In this document: positions 52,301 through 64,000 of the stretch, in pieces
Numbering within the stretch: the first letter of the stretch is position 1
Layout of the letters: each line of letters begins with the position of its first letter
From: Bugula neritina
Lineage: Eukaryota; Bryozoa; Gymnolaemata; Cheilostomatida; Bugulidae
Length of the DNA stretch: 64,000 nucleotides
Direction: 5' to 3'
Assembly: GCA_964035545.1 (NCBI GenBank)
Contig: OZ037773.1
Span: 6,866,751 to 6,930,750 of the forward strand
Program-made: the position numbers and the translations under genes
The notes under the pieces: model-generated
Told to the model about the DNA's origin: nothing
Database searches by the model: none
The model's input: only the letters and a program-made list of their open reading frames with translations

Positions 52301-55235
52301 CTTCAAGCATTGCATCTACAAAATCAACCATATAATTTAAGAGATAATAAAACTCATCAAATAAAATGGCGCAAGGCAAAGCTTTTACTTGAACGTCCTT
52401 TGAGAAAGATATTTAATATGGGATGTAATTTTATGAACACCCATACCTAGAAAAATAATAATTTTTGTTGACAGTATACTAAAAAATATGCTAAAAAAGA
52501 CATCTAAAAAGCTACTTCTAAGCTTCTTTACGGTCAAAAAGAAGCTTAGAAGTAGATTTAGTAAGGAAAGATACTTCTGCATGCCTAAAGAGCACTTCTT
52601 AGAACTGGAAACCGGAAAAGCTCAAAAGCAATTAGATAAAATATTAATATAAAAATAAAGAAAACAATACTCACAGCAAAAAAATTTTAACTTGCTTAAT
52701 AACTGTGCCATTGCCATTAGTCATATCCTTCCCAGAATTCTCACACTTCCTATAACATTGGTAAAGTAAATCAGCAACAAAACGGTATTTGTAATACATT
52801 ATATTCATATGAAACAAACATCTACAATCACTCCTACATAGATATTCTGTTCAACGAATCATAGTAAAGTATATTAAAATTGTAACATTGTTGAGCAGAG
52901 AAGCAGTAAGAAAGCAAAATAAAAGAACTGCCAGATATAAATACAAATAAACTTGGACGTGTATAAGATGAAATAAGTAAGACGAACTTAGACTGAGAGA
53001 GAGGGCCCGAATACGACAGTTTCAGTCGAGTCCCATCTTCAAGGATGCTCAAACTCAAACCTGAAGATCTAAAGCTATTGCGAGAATTGTTATAGGTAAC
53101 GACCTCAGTGGGAAGGTTGTATATATACTCCCCTGTAAGACATTGAAACTTTTCTTTTTAACAAGCAATCTATTATTTTGGCGGACAGCATCATATTTCT
53201 AATTTCTATCATTTAGGAGCGGTAGTGGAGAAATTGAGATAGCCTAAGTTCTTCAATTTTGTTATTAAATTTTAGTTTGGGCGTAGGTTGAAATTCCTGC
53301 GAGAACATAACTACTTTTGCTACTTTTCTACTCTAGAACACAGGCTTTTCTCAATTTCTCTATTACTTCACCTACCTCCAATTGACTATGAGTTCATAAA
53401 GTGACAGTTGAATGCAGGCACAAAATCTAGGACAAAGTTGAGTTTACTAAACTGAGCATTTCATTAGCCCACATAACAGCTCAGCAAAACAATGGCAGAA
53501 ACTGGAACAAATACCAATGATAAAGGACTAGGACAAATTATAAACTCTTACGTTAACAACTGAAAATGATTAGGAAATTGAGAAAATATTGGCAAGACAC
53601 AATGTAGGCATAGTGTAAATATTGAGACCAAGAGGTTCAAACTGTATTCTTTATTTAATTTGCCAAATATAAATAATTCCTTTATGTGTTAACACATAAT
53701 CCACGAACTGACAGAAGATCAACCCTGTAATAACCAGCGTGAGTACATAAGACTGACCTTTCACACAGAGGGTCAACTTTGCATAACATTTCCTGTCTGG
53801 TTTACGAGTTATCCCCACATGAAGGTATGAGCCATCTTCACCATTGACACACATGAAATTCACCTCGTCGTAGCCTCCGGTCTTTACATAAAAACATTAA
53901 ATGGGAAGTAAAGTATGCAGCAGAATTGCCAGTTTACACAAGTCCGCTGCAAAAATTTAGGCTAAAAACTAAATTAGGAAAGTAATTTCAGAAAGAGTGA
54001 ACAGTATGTCACTGAAAACTGTATTACACTACAGTACAGCACTCCACACTACTCTACTCTATACTAAACTATACTAAACTATACTGTTCTATGCCACACT
54101 ACAGTATACTACTCTACACTACTCTACTCTATACTAAATTACACTACTCTATACTATACTATACTATACTACTCTATGCCACACTACAGTATACTACTCC
54201 ACACTACACTACTCTATACTAAACTGAACTACACTAAATTATGTTACTCTACACTATACTACACTAATCTACACTATAGATTGCTATACTATACTATATA
54301 CACTACACTAGACTACACTGTACTATACTAAACTGAACTACACTAAATTATGTTACTCTACACTATACTACACTAATCTACACTATAGATTGCTACACTA
54401 TACTATATACACTACACTAGACTACACTGTACTATACTACACTGCAGTGCAGCACACCACACTACACATGTCTGTGTGCCATACATTAGCTCTTCTAAAT
54501 GGTATGCTTTACTATCCAGTAAACAAACAAAAAAACCACTAGCTAATGTTAGTCAACTAAACTACACTACACTTATACTACACTATGTTACAATACATTG
54601 GTAAAAGAATAAATAAATTACTAGCTAATGTTAGTCAACCTATCAACCTGATTGCCCAGCAGAAAGTCTGACACAGGACCATCTGGTAGACATGACTTCT
54701 TCCGTCTCCATCTGTACATCAGAAGGACAACACAGCGGATGTAAAGAGCACTCCAGTCTACAAAAAAACCCTCTCTTATAGGAGATGTAAGAATAATAAT
54801 TGCTACTATAGAAATAGGTAACTCAAAACAATACAGTAAAAAGTACCATTAACTATAAGGATTAATTTTAATTTTTAAATAATTAATTTCTCAGCAGTCA
54901 TTTGTTACGAATTATAACAGAACATTCGGCACAAACATTTAATAAAACAGTAAGAATAAGCAATATTACTACTACTATTGTCACAACTATTACTGTTGGC
55001 ATATATAAAATGCAATACTGAGAAACGTTGCTAAAACTGATTTCAAATAGTGACACATATAAGGTAGTAAGATTATGTTACTATACTACAACAGTGCCTG
55101 TTTTGTATTAATTCTCTATCAACAACTGATAGGTGAATGCATACATTGATATAGGAGTGTGACTAGGATGAGTAATACAGGAGTCAAGTACACAGTCTGG
55201 CTAGACCACGGGACATCACTGGTAGCAGAATCCAT
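34192..55235 (-). CDS. Membrane-anchored PPDK / rifampicin-phosphotransferase-like dikinase, 37 coding exons
   Basis: An ATP-dependent dikinase-family protein of 1387 residues. All 37 exons have GT-AG introns and matching phases and sum to 4164 bases. Order: hydrophobic anchor (about 15-45) followed by RWRRKK, N-terminal region (68-457), ATP-binding domain (about 498-806), middle domain (807-1263), phosphohistidine domain (1264-1387). Key motifs are LVGGKG (Lys505), VAVRSSA (Arg605), FTNDPVTG, DIEWAI (789-794), LLQSRP (801-806) and GGLVSHG with the presumed phospho-acceptor His1340. In this family ATP phosphorylates that His, which passes phosphate to a second substrate. PEP synthase and PPDK have a PEP/pyruvate barrel after the His domain; here the protein stops 47 residues after His1340, as in bacterial rifampicin phosphotransferase. 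Related animal proteins are often named 'putative phosphoenolpyruvate synthase'; the real substrate is unknown. The start is the first in-frame ATG of exon 1, after an acceptor at 55252. Confidence 0.93.
34592..34780 (+). mobile_element. tRNA-derived SINE, copy E, inside the last dikinase intron
   Basis: Diverged copy with TGGTGGCCTAGTGGCTAGAG at its head, AGGAAGAGCATCCAGTCATA in the body and CTTTCCTCCAGGGGCTCCTA near the tail. The B box is damaged. It is antisense to the gene. Confidence 0.8.
36491..36624. repeat. Foldback: 27-bp inverted arms around a CATA/TATG microsatellite
   Basis: The left arm TTAAGGTTAATATTCTAGTA (and on to TATACAT) is repeated exactly in reverse complement at 36598-36624. 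Between the arms, CATA repeats turn into TATG repeats, so most of the 134 bases can fold into one hairpin. It lies in the intron between the exons at 36765-36867 and 36215-36289. Confidence 0.88.
37061..37229. repeat. 13-bp tandem array abutting an exon
   Basis: GTCACATGAT plus TGA or AGA recurs every 13 bases 13 times, from 37061 to 37217. The array ends at the donor site of the exon 37230-37358, so the intron begins GTAGTCATGTGACTC. Several units spell TGAGTCA and nearly all contain TCACATGA. Confidence 0.92.
37683..37862. repeat. 30-bp tandem array, 6 copies
   Basis: ATATCCAATGAGAAGTTGAC followed by ACACAATAAG recurs every 30 bases (37683, 37713, 37743, 37773, 37803, 37833) with few changes. 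It is intronic. The length is a multiple of 3, so open frames on both strands result; I do not treat them as genes. Confidence 0.92.
37992..43464 (-). CDS. Dikinase exons 22-33: middle (substrate-binding-like) domain
   Basis: Exons: 43392-43464, 42695-42784, 42214-42381, 41912-42040, 41498-41582, 41211-41302, 40472-40636, 39965-40024, 39352-39519, 39043-39114, 38368-38459 and 37992-38070; residues 839-1263. Family landmarks: EAFPGALCPLT at the start, FGHRGLCELDLL with WSQDP, and YLPSPELLFFLTVTEI before the His domain. In rifampicin phosphotransferase the equivalent region binds the drug; here it should hold the phosphate-accepting substrate. The end of 42214-42381 (donor GTCAGT) is the least certain border. 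Confidence 0.85.
40281..40474 (-). repeat. 18-bp tandem array of splice-donor-like units
   Basis: On the minus strand units such as AGGTGAGTGTATTGTGAG, AAGTAAGTGTACTGTGAG and AAGTAAGTATGTTGTAAG follow each other every 18 bases, about 11 times (one is shortened to 13). The first unit contains the real donor of the exon 40472-40636; nearly every later unit carries its own GTAAGT or GTGAGT. Confidence 0.85.
40690..41077. repeat. 42-bp tandem array, 9 copies
   Basis: GATCCAATATACCACATATA is found nine times at exact 42-base steps (40717 to 41053) with almost no variation. It fills most of the intron between exons 41211-41302 and 40472-40636 and comes within about 55 bases of the acceptor. Open frames of 138-145 codons on both strands result from the 42-base period. 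Confidence 0.95.
43257..43403. repeat. Duplicated exon-intron border, copy 1 (real exon 22)
   Basis: About 145 bases, including the last 11 bases of the exon 43392-43464 and its donor (ATGGTG|GTAATT), recur nearly unchanged at 46341-46490 in the same orientation. Confidence 0.9.
43925..48320 (-). CDS. Dikinase exons 14-21: ATP-binding domain
   Basis: Exons: 48132-48320, 47864-47992, 47056-47194, 46137-46272, 45553-45700, 45103-45232, 44543-44709 and 43925-44031; residues 458-839. Motifs follow the PPDK N-domain order: LVGGKGSQLA (nucleotide-binding start), VPMAACLTVQAF, VAVRSSAIGEDG, AAGQMDTILGV, VVIQKMVHADVAGALFTNDP, NANFGVGE, DIEWAI and LLQSRPITTL. The conserved Lys, Arg, Glu and Gln that bind ATP and metal in characterised relatives are present, so the domain looks catalytically competent. 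Confidence 0.93.
46341..46490. repeat. Duplicated exon-intron border, copy 2 (inside another intron)
   Basis: Near-identical copy of 43257-43403 (for example AGGGAATTACCACCATGGA and CAAAATATATACATATTATA) placed in the intron between exons 47056-47194 and 46137-46272. It carries a full donor site but no exon body. Confidence 0.9.
46661..46708. repeat. 16-bp tandem repeat, 3 copies
   Basis: ACTGCATACAAGTGT repeated every 16 bases within an intron. Nearby (46960-47025) CATGTGTCACACCAC-like units also repeat loosely. Confidence 0.75.
48549..53881 (-). CDS. Dikinase exons 3-13: N-terminal region of unknown function
   Basis: Exons: 53758-53881, 52988-53132, 52675-52749, 51916-52097, 51221-51289, 50341-50399, 50036-50134, 49837-49910, 49501-49622, 49025-49190 and 48549-48603; residues 68-457. 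Two similar-looking halves are visible: GEDGSYLHVGITRKPDRK with YIYNLPTEV and GLSLSILEDG early, then HYTRLSIPF, GDSEFGDRYCVLLPL and GFLLYSNV later. They suggest beta-rich domains but match nothing I can name. Splice choices are well supported except the end of 50036-50134, where a weaker donor (GTCAAG) was taken to keep frame. Cryptic donors GTATGT and GTTTGT inside GT-rich text were chosen by phase. Confidence 0.8.
50463..50680 (-). other. Possible cassette or relic exon within a dikinase intron
   Basis: After an acceptor (GGCCTGTAG) at 50681 the minus strand is open to 50463 and begins LLKNPPCVMQENLCEMCLAN, then LELPSHCHYIKRDADLSRI. It has five cysteines and a protein-like composition. It lies in an intron whose flanking exons meet in phase 1. 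If the donor T|GTTATA at 50510 is used, the piece is 171 bases and keeps the frame. The gene reads well without it, so it may be an alternative exon, a relic, or chance. Confidence 0.35.
53216..53378. mobile_element. 163-bp TIR element (MITE-like) in a dikinase intron
   Basis: The left end GAGCGGTAGTGGAGAAATTG and the reverse complement of the right end (GAGGTAGGTGAAGTAATAGA followed by GAAATTGAGAAAAGCCTG) form imperfect inverted repeats of about 40 bases. It has no coding capacity. Related pieces are at 20027-20090 and 31531-31665. Confidence 0.65.
54010..54445. repeat. ACTATACTACACT-type tandem repeat with a 109-bp larger period
   Basis: Five-base variants (ACTCT, ACTAT, ACTAC) fill this intron segment. 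A larger block starting AAACTGAACTACACTAAATT at 54221 repeats from 54330. It lies between exons 54648-54757 and 53758-53881. Confidence 0.85.
54648..55235 (-). CDS. Dikinase exons 1-2: N-terminal membrane anchor
   Basis: Coding exons 55145-55235 (91 bases) and 54648-54757 (110 bases), joined in phase 1 through donor GTATGC. They encode residues 1-67. The stretch VYLTPVLLILVTLLYQ is strongly hydrophobic, and YIRCVVLLMYRW continues it before the basic cluster RWRRKK, giving one long or two short membrane segments. By the positive-inside rule the basic side, and with it the catalytic part, would face the cytosol. Confidence 0.85.
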
Positions 55236-55246
55236 TCTGTCTCCTT

Positions 55247-55252
55247 TCACAT
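55247..55252 (-). promoter_or_regulatory. Start-stop upstream ORF (ATGTGA) of the dikinase
   Basis: The inferred 5' UTR exon begins at 55252 right after the acceptor TTTTTATTTTTAG, and its first six bases are ATG TGA, 11 bases before the coding ATG. If the transcript uses this acceptor, the element could stall ribosomes and lower translation. Confidence 0.4.
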
Positions 55253-58130
55253 CTAAAAATAAAAAGGAAAAACCTGGTCAAACATTGAGTTTTCCTTCTC
55301 TAAAGTCATATCCTAAAATACTGCTAAAGATGGTCATGTTCGATAGAACAGATAACTTTCTAGGAACTTACAAAAAATAAAACTTAAAGGTCAGTTAATA
55401 TTTAAATTGAACACTTTGAGCATAAATTTCAACAAGACTATCTCCGAATATCTCTATGCAAATACGCATAAATCTGCTGTTACTACTTCTGCAACGGTTT
55501 CCTTAGACATCATTGGTGAGATGTGTAAAGGGAAGCATGTTTGGTTACTGCTGACTACACTTGATTTATTTGAAATCATTCATTTCCGTACCATACACAT
55601 GTGTGCATCTTCCTTCACTACTTGCTTTCATTCAACCTTCTACTAACAATATTAAACTGTACCATTACAATGTTACTGTTACTACTTGGTATGCTAGTTT
55701 AAGTTCAAGTTATACCCCTAGGCCTATTACTAGACTCTGTATTCATGGAGCATTAGTACAGATTACAATAAATAATTGCATACCATTCCTAAGAGTCACT
55801 ATCTAGAATTTTCATTAAAATACCCAGACTTTAGTGAATCAAATTTATCATAGTGACTACCAAAATATTTTGTCTAACATGAGAATAACATTAATAGTAG
55901 CAAAATGAACTTTTAAAACGTGTCAATTTGTAAATGCAAAAACAATATAACCCATTGTGACCTACACTAGTTTAAATAATCGACAATCAGTATCATAGTG
56001 ATGATGGCAGATTGCAAGTAGTTGTTTAAACAAATTTTAAATGTCACACCTAGTCATTTATTTGAGTGATTGCATGTCAAATGTAATCAGTGAATCACTC
56101 AAAATGACTCAAAAATTTATACTATTTGAGTCATTCATAGCTTGTTATTGAGTTTTAGATATCCACGCTGCTGCCAATGCTACTATTTTGAGATTTGGAT
56201 TATATCATCATGATTTATTACTATTAGTATTACTATTACTATTAGTATAAGTATTAGATTTCGCATAAGTAATTATAATAAAACAAAAAATTATATTTAT
56301 TTATTTATTTCATAGTATTACTATTATGGCACCTGTAAAAGGTTAAAGGAGGTTGTATAAAATTTGGTGTAGTGTATTCATACTCATACTGCAGCAGGCA
56401 TGACTCAATTGATAGTAATTAAAAATTGAATTTCAGTTAAATTGAAAGTTAGTAATATTTAACATAATAATTAAATTAAATTTAATAAAAGAAAAAATAT
56501 ATTCAAGAGTATGTCAATTAATGAATTATGAGTCTCAGTTTGAGTAACTTAAACTCACAGTCACAATAATATTAACATTATGATTATATTATTATGATTA
56601 TCAATATTTACTGTTTAACTTAATAACAATAAGTTTTCAAGTATTCTTACTTTTAAATTAATGCAATATTGAATTTATGTGCAACTTAAATTCTAGAATC
56701 AAAAGTAAAGTGAAAGTCAAATGGCAACCGCAATGCCAAGCCTAAATCAGTAAATGAATAAACTAAAACTTGGGTGAATGGCTTTGGATATAACTATAAA
56801 AAAGCCTCTTAATGATGATTTATAATATTCAGAAAATTGTCAATACAGACAGCAATTACAAAACTAATAAGATTATTTAAATAATATATGCAATAGTTAT
56901 TACCACAATTTCACTTTAATGCATTTCTGTTTAATTTCAGGTGTGCAAACTGTTGACATTGCAGACTTGCAAGTTGCAAAGTTGATAAATGTCAGGTTAC
57001 TAATCGCTGGTTTTAGACTACGGGTCACATTGTTTTTAGATATTTTCACGTCGTCTTAACGAGATCCATAACTTCCTACCGTACAAATAATTTTTCTGAC
57101 GGCTACTATAGCACAGGGACGGAAATATAACTCCATGAATAAGTTCTGATTCCATTTACCGCAGGTACGCCTCAATGAAATTGAATAAACTGCATAGAAT
57201 TATTTATAATAATAAACCGGTTCAGCACACACGTCCAATATTGATAAAGTAAATAAGATTCGCCCATTATTTACAGCCTTTGAGCACAAGATTATTTTAC
57301 TTACAATTTACAAGGTTTATCTACACTCTACACCTGAAGGAAACTTGCTTATTTGTCTACGCCATTTATCTGTTTTATTTCAAGCATGATTGTCACTTAA
57401 TTTCAATAAAAACTAGTGTGTTTTCCCAATTACTTATTCTTAATAGTTTTGCAATATGAAACATTAATCTAACATCAAAACAGTAATATTGTGTGTTGCA
57501 CCTATAAATCTATAAAGATAAATTGCTGCCTTTTGGCTTGGCCTTGAGGGAAGAGGTCTAAAGAACTTGACCTATATTCAGACTTTTGCTGACTGGCTTG
57601 AAGAATGCTGTATTTCATAAACTAGAATTCATGCAGGGTTAATTTAATTTATATTAGTAATTATGATATGAATATAGTGTAATAAATAACTTTATATAAA
57701 AGGATAGCAAAGTACATTTAGTAATTAATACTTGCACCACTAGTGCACATGTACCAATGTACCAGTTTTTAAAAGTTATTATGCAAACATTTTTATGCAG
57801 CTTAATAACGTTGCGCAAAGATAATTATACAAGATTAGGTGCATAAACTTTGCTTTTAATTTCGGTTATCAAGTAAAGATGGTAAGCTGACATTAGGTTT
57901 CTTAACTTTTAAGTTGTCAATTCCAAAATATGAATAACAATTTAAAATCTGCTTATTTTGTTAATGAGTTCTACAAGAAACACATATTACTAGTCAGCTT
58001 AAAATTATAAACCATTGTACACAAAATTTTTCCAATTTTGAAAAGTGTAACCAGCTTATCATATTACCTACATATTGTTTACATAATACATAATATAATA
58101 TACCATATATTGAAAGCAAATCCAATATTG
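55253..58130. other. 5' region of the dikinase gene, non-coding
   Basis: Must include the intron leading to an unseen untranslated first exon. Several 73-81-codon plus-strand frames (55159-55806) overlap exon 1 or have no support. Otherwise AT-rich with short TATTAC-type runs at 56215-56330. Confidence 0.4.
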
Positions 58131-58132
58131 TG

Positions 58133-60150
<2,018 letters not shown>

Positions 60151-60154
60151 ACTC

Positions 60155-60225
60155 TTTCCCCCACTGAGATTCGAACCCCTAGACCTCTGGCAAGCAGGCA
60201 TGCTAACCATTACACCACAGGGAAC
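60155..60225 (-). tRNA. tRNA-like sequence, probably pseudogene or SINE head
   Basis: On the minus strand 71 bases start GTTCCCTGTGGTGTAATGGT with an A-box-like TGGTGTAATGGTTAGC and a B box GGGGTTCGAATC. The acceptor stem pairs only in part. The anticodon stem cannot be drawn without mismatches (loop reads CTTGCCA, or TTGCCAG if shifted), and the T stem has two mismatches. I therefore assign no amino acid. It resembles the heads of tRNA-derived repeats. Confidence 0.4.
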
Positions 60226-60226
60226 A

Positions 60227-60774
60227 CTGAGAAATTTCCAACTACAATAATATTATTAAAAAGTGGTGCTTTTGATTCATAATTAATAGAATTTTTATGG
60301 TGATAAATACAGATTGCTAGTATACTTGTTTTACCAGCTTTTTTTCTTGGAGTTTTTCAGAAAAATATTGTTTTTACAAAGAATGCTATATGCTCACAGA
60401 ACTACATGGAAATATTTTAGAAAGAATGTGTCAAGTATGAATATTTTAAATGATAATGAAGACTGAAATGTTTGTACCAAAAGCCAAAGACGTAAAAACA
60501 AAGCATGTCATAGCCTTCGAGAAGCCAATCAAATGATAAAACATGACTCTTATTATTCATTGTCTAGAATTCAAATGGAATTTTTTACACAAGAGATGTG
60601 CAATTTCAGTGACAAGGTGTTTTTATTGAAGTTTGTAAATTACAGCTGATGCTGATTTAAAATTAATTTTTTGCTCATAAATCTTTGCTGTGGGCAATTT
60701 TTTGATGACGTTAATAGGAGAACCCACAACTGATCTTTACAATGACTTAAAATACGTCATTTATTATATTTGGT
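60227..60774. other. Non-coding stretch
   Basis: I see nothing in it. Confidence 0.45.
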
Positions 60775-61450
60775 AGGTGAAGTCATTTAAACCAGTACAT
60801 TGTCTATAGTTAAGTGTTACTTGGTGTGCAATCTAGTAATCTCTTGCACTTGAAACTATGTCACAGATATTTATTCTGTCAATGAAAATAATGGCAAATA
60901 AAATAACATAATATTATTATTTTTATTCACCAATTTTATAGGTGTAACTAACTTATGGCATCCTATATGAAAATAGGCAAATCATATATGCAAATACTAA
61001 ACAAATTATTATTATTCTTTTGTTTGTCAAACAATTTCAGGCTTGGTTATTGTGTCTTTTTATAAGACATCCAGATTTATAAGTCAGTGCTTGCATTCAT
61101 CTAAGCAGAGAATCTAAGCGTGGTCAGTGTGATGGACATCCTTTCAATTCTGTTAAATTGTTATGATGAGGCATTTGGGAATAAAGCCAATTTATGAATT
61201 GCGCTTTAAACAAAAAACGGAATTATTACTAAAAATTATTTTGTTTTGCAATGACTATGCAGTAAATTGAACATTCTGGTGACAGCAGTGGAATTAACTT
61301 ATGTTAAATAAAATTCCGTTCTGCTTATAGATACAAACAAACTTAACTGAAGAAAATCCTGGTGAGTGTAAGCCAAGATCAGCTGATGACAACTACCATC
61401 TCAAAATCAACAGTATTCAGCTATCTAACTCCTTGGTTTTATCTTAGCCA
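60775..61450 (+). repeat. Inverted copy of the 13-kb dispersed repeat (empty site)
   Basis: Reverse-complement partner of 12974-14045. The junction near 60830 (GTGTGCAATCTAGTAATC) is the uninterrupted version of the site that carries the MITE-like insert at 13553-13984. Confidence 0.7.
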
Positions 61451-64000
61451 ATCAGCTGTCATTCTCAGAATATGTATACGAGGTTGTCATTTGTTGAAGC
61501 TTTTTAAAGCTTAAAGCTAAAAAGTAGAGCTTAAAAGCTTAAAAGCTCTACAGTATTGTGAAGAAGCTGAAAGAGAATGAAGACTAGTGGAAGTGTATGC
61601 AAATATGTTACATGGCTCATATATCATCATTGATGATGTATGCAGCAATTATTCATTAAATACATCATGCCATTCACTCCTTTCCTAAATAATACAGGAA
61701 TACTATGGAAGAGTTAACAATGACAAAACTCATCCATAAGGCTCAATATACTCATAACGTGCAATAGAAATTGCCCCTTTGAAATCTATGCCGCGTGCCA
61801 ATGTGCTGTACTAAAATAAATGTAAACAGCTTTTTGGTTAGGTATGCTATATAATCTATGGTAAGACTATTTTTAGATTTAAAAAGCTTTTTTTCACTAC
61901 AGTACACCTACTATAGCAAGAACTAGGAATTATGGTTTATGAGAGAGATAAAAATAAATTTAAATGGCCTGCAAATTGTTGATTATAGCAACATTAATAA
62001 TAATGCTTAAACTGAAATGCTATTTATAGACGCAACTATACAGTCCTACTAAAAATTAAATACCCAGTTACCAGTTGCATTAATTCAAAATAATCTAACT
62101 TCTTGAAAATATCTTTTTATGTGTAATAGGATTTAAGTCTTGATGGCAATAATTTTTTTAAACATGTGAAATGAAAATTAAATTACTGCAAGTATTTTTG
62201 AAATAAGCCACATGTACGGTAACAGAGTGCATAATATATAATTGCAAATATATTGTATCCTGATTGAGTAAGGCAAATGCAATTTAAGACAGTTGCAAAA
62301 TACTGACAATAATGCCATTATTTGAAATGATTTACTCAATTACATAACTCAACAGCTAAGCGATTAGAATCATTACTAAACCTTTTACTGGTTTGCTATT
62401 AGAATTTGCATAGAGGTGTGAAATTTGTTCCCCTATATAAAAAAGTCAAACAAATAAAAGTTTAAAGAAAGTTTTAAAGTGCAAAATATAGCATAAAAAC
62501 GTCGATTAGCACTTATGGCTATTTTTAAAGCTTTTAAAACTGAATCAGTTTTAAAAGTTTTGCTAACAATTAGTAGACATGCAAAACTGCCAATTTTTTT
62601 ATTTTCAAAAAAATTTCTTAGAGCTGGCCCACTGCCATCATTAGTTTATTTGCAAAGTTTTGACACTCTGTTACAGTTGTGATGTGCTCTGACACTCAGC
62701 TACAGGTGTGACGTGGCAAATATAATTATTTACAGTTAAGGTGAACTCAAACTGACACACACTGTGCACCATGATAATGGTATCCTTTAAAGTTGATTAA
62801 AAACACAGTTATATAATAAAAGCAATGCTTGGCTAGACTTAACATTATTGCAAAACTTAATTTATTCATCTGTCAATGTTGTGAAATTTCACTTTCCATC
62901 CTGGATAAAACAGTATGTCAATTAATAAAATAAAATATCACATAATATTTCTTGACCACTACTTTCTCATATCATTGTTTTTCTTGCTGACGTATTATTG
63001 GTTAGTTAGTTGTTGAAATTAAGCTTTTTATTCAGTAAAAATATGAAATGAAATATCTAAAAGACTGAACCTAAATATTTGTTTAAAAACTATAACTAGT
63101 TGAATGATGGATTTTGTTCGATTTCAATAACATGTTTTTGAAAATGTTCTAACAATTATTAGTGCCAAACTATTGTCATGCTGAAGCATGCAGGACTTCG
63201 AATCACTTGCTACAACTGTTTCAATATATTATATTTTAAAGTTAAATTTGGAAGTAGATTTCAAAACCTTATGTTTTTAACATAAAGGCTTTCAATGAGA
63301 AATAGTATTTGCATACTAAATAAAAATATACAAATCAAAAACTATAAGAAGAAAAAATAATAATTTATACAATAGACGAATAAAGTGTGCAATTTCTGCA
63401 TTGTATTGAAGTTTCAAACTATTTTTGATACTGTAAGTTTAAATCATTTTATTGATGCCTCTTGATCAAATGTCTTATAAAGTTAAAATAACTGCATTTG
63501 CATATACTCGTAATTTTAAAACTATTTTTGAAGAAATAAATTTAGACTTGGAAAAAATGCTCAATTGTCCTTACTTAAACAACTTAGTTGCTTAGTTTTA
63601 CATAATTTACTTTTTTCTTATTCATTTTTAATGAAGCAAAAGTGAAGTCAGTTTGAAGAAGTTGAAAACAATAAATTTTTTAGACATTTTTTTCATTTGC
63701 AACAACTAATTTTGTTTTGTAATAATTTTTATTATAAATATTTTATTATGTTAGATGCTTTGATTCCAATTTATATATATTCAATGTTTTATATTGTATT
63801 GTTTTTGTTATATTATTATAGATACTAAGCATACAAAACATTAAACAACAACAAACGCTGTCACATATTTTAAACATTAGACTTGATTAATAAAATGAAA
63901 GTTGTAGGCTAATTCAATCTGCACATCATGGCAAATAATTTTGCATTCAACTTTATATGATTGCCAAGCAATCAGATTTCAAAATCTTATACTTTAATGA
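61451..64000. other. Non-coding stretch
   Basis: A small cluster of AAGCTT and AAAGCTTAAAAGCTT palindromes lies at 61498-61552. No gene is supported. Confidence 0.45.

Noticed and set aside
34192-55235. Naming the large gene a phosphoenolpyruvate synthase
   Set aside because: The PEP/pyruvate-binding domain that would follow the His domain is absent; only the dikinase layout is supported.
34192-55235. Recent bacterial contamination or transfer of the dikinase gene
   Set aside because: Thirty-six GT-AG introns, SINE and MITE insertions in them and an animal-type anchor show a long-resident nuclear gene; any transfer would be ancient.

Overview
The window is animal nuclear DNA from an AT-rich, intron-rich invertebrate genome. 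The evidence is: GT-AG introns cutting one large gene into 37 coding exons, a rhodopsin-family GPCR, tRNA-derived SINEs, short inverted-repeat transposons and many tandem repeats. A lophotrochozoan (mollusc, bryozoan or similar) is my best guess, but the sequence alone does not name a species. No bacterial operons, rRNA or CRISPR array are present.

Region 1-12.5 kb holds a small three-exon gene on the minus strand (4059-5786, with a TATA box and an untranslated first exon near 6.3 kb). It encodes a predicted secreted protein of 215 residues of no family I recognise. Broken copies of its first coding exon lie in the opposite orientation at 8268-8925. A long dispersed repeat occurs twice (about 580-2240 and 10700-12490). 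Region 12.9-34 kb is mostly non-coding. It carries an inverted-repeat element nested in an older repeat (the older repeat has an inverted copy at 60.8-61.5 kb), four SINE copies, several tandem arrays, an intron-free GPCR coding region (16900-18003, minus) with an upstream 3' splice site, and one weak candidate gene end near 24.3-24.8 kb.

Region 34192-55235 (minus) is the centrepiece: one gene whose 37 exons I could join with fully consistent splice phases into a 1387-residue protein. It has an N-terminal membrane anchor, a ~390-residue N-terminal region, a PPDK/PEP-synthase-type ATP-binding domain, a ~430-residue middle domain and a C-terminal phosphohistidine domain, after which it stops. 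The PEP/pyruvate-binding barrel of true PEP synthases is missing, so the layout is that of rifampicin-phosphotransferase-like dikinases with an unknown substrate. Its 3' introns are crowded with tandem arrays; one is an 18-bp repeat of a splice-donor-like sequence starting at a real donor site.

Region 55.3-64 kb shows no convincing gene. It holds a (TA)n tract, a degenerate tRNA-like sequence and the inverted copy of the 13-kb repeat. The three genes show no sign of acting together; they are ordinary neighbours separated by repeats.
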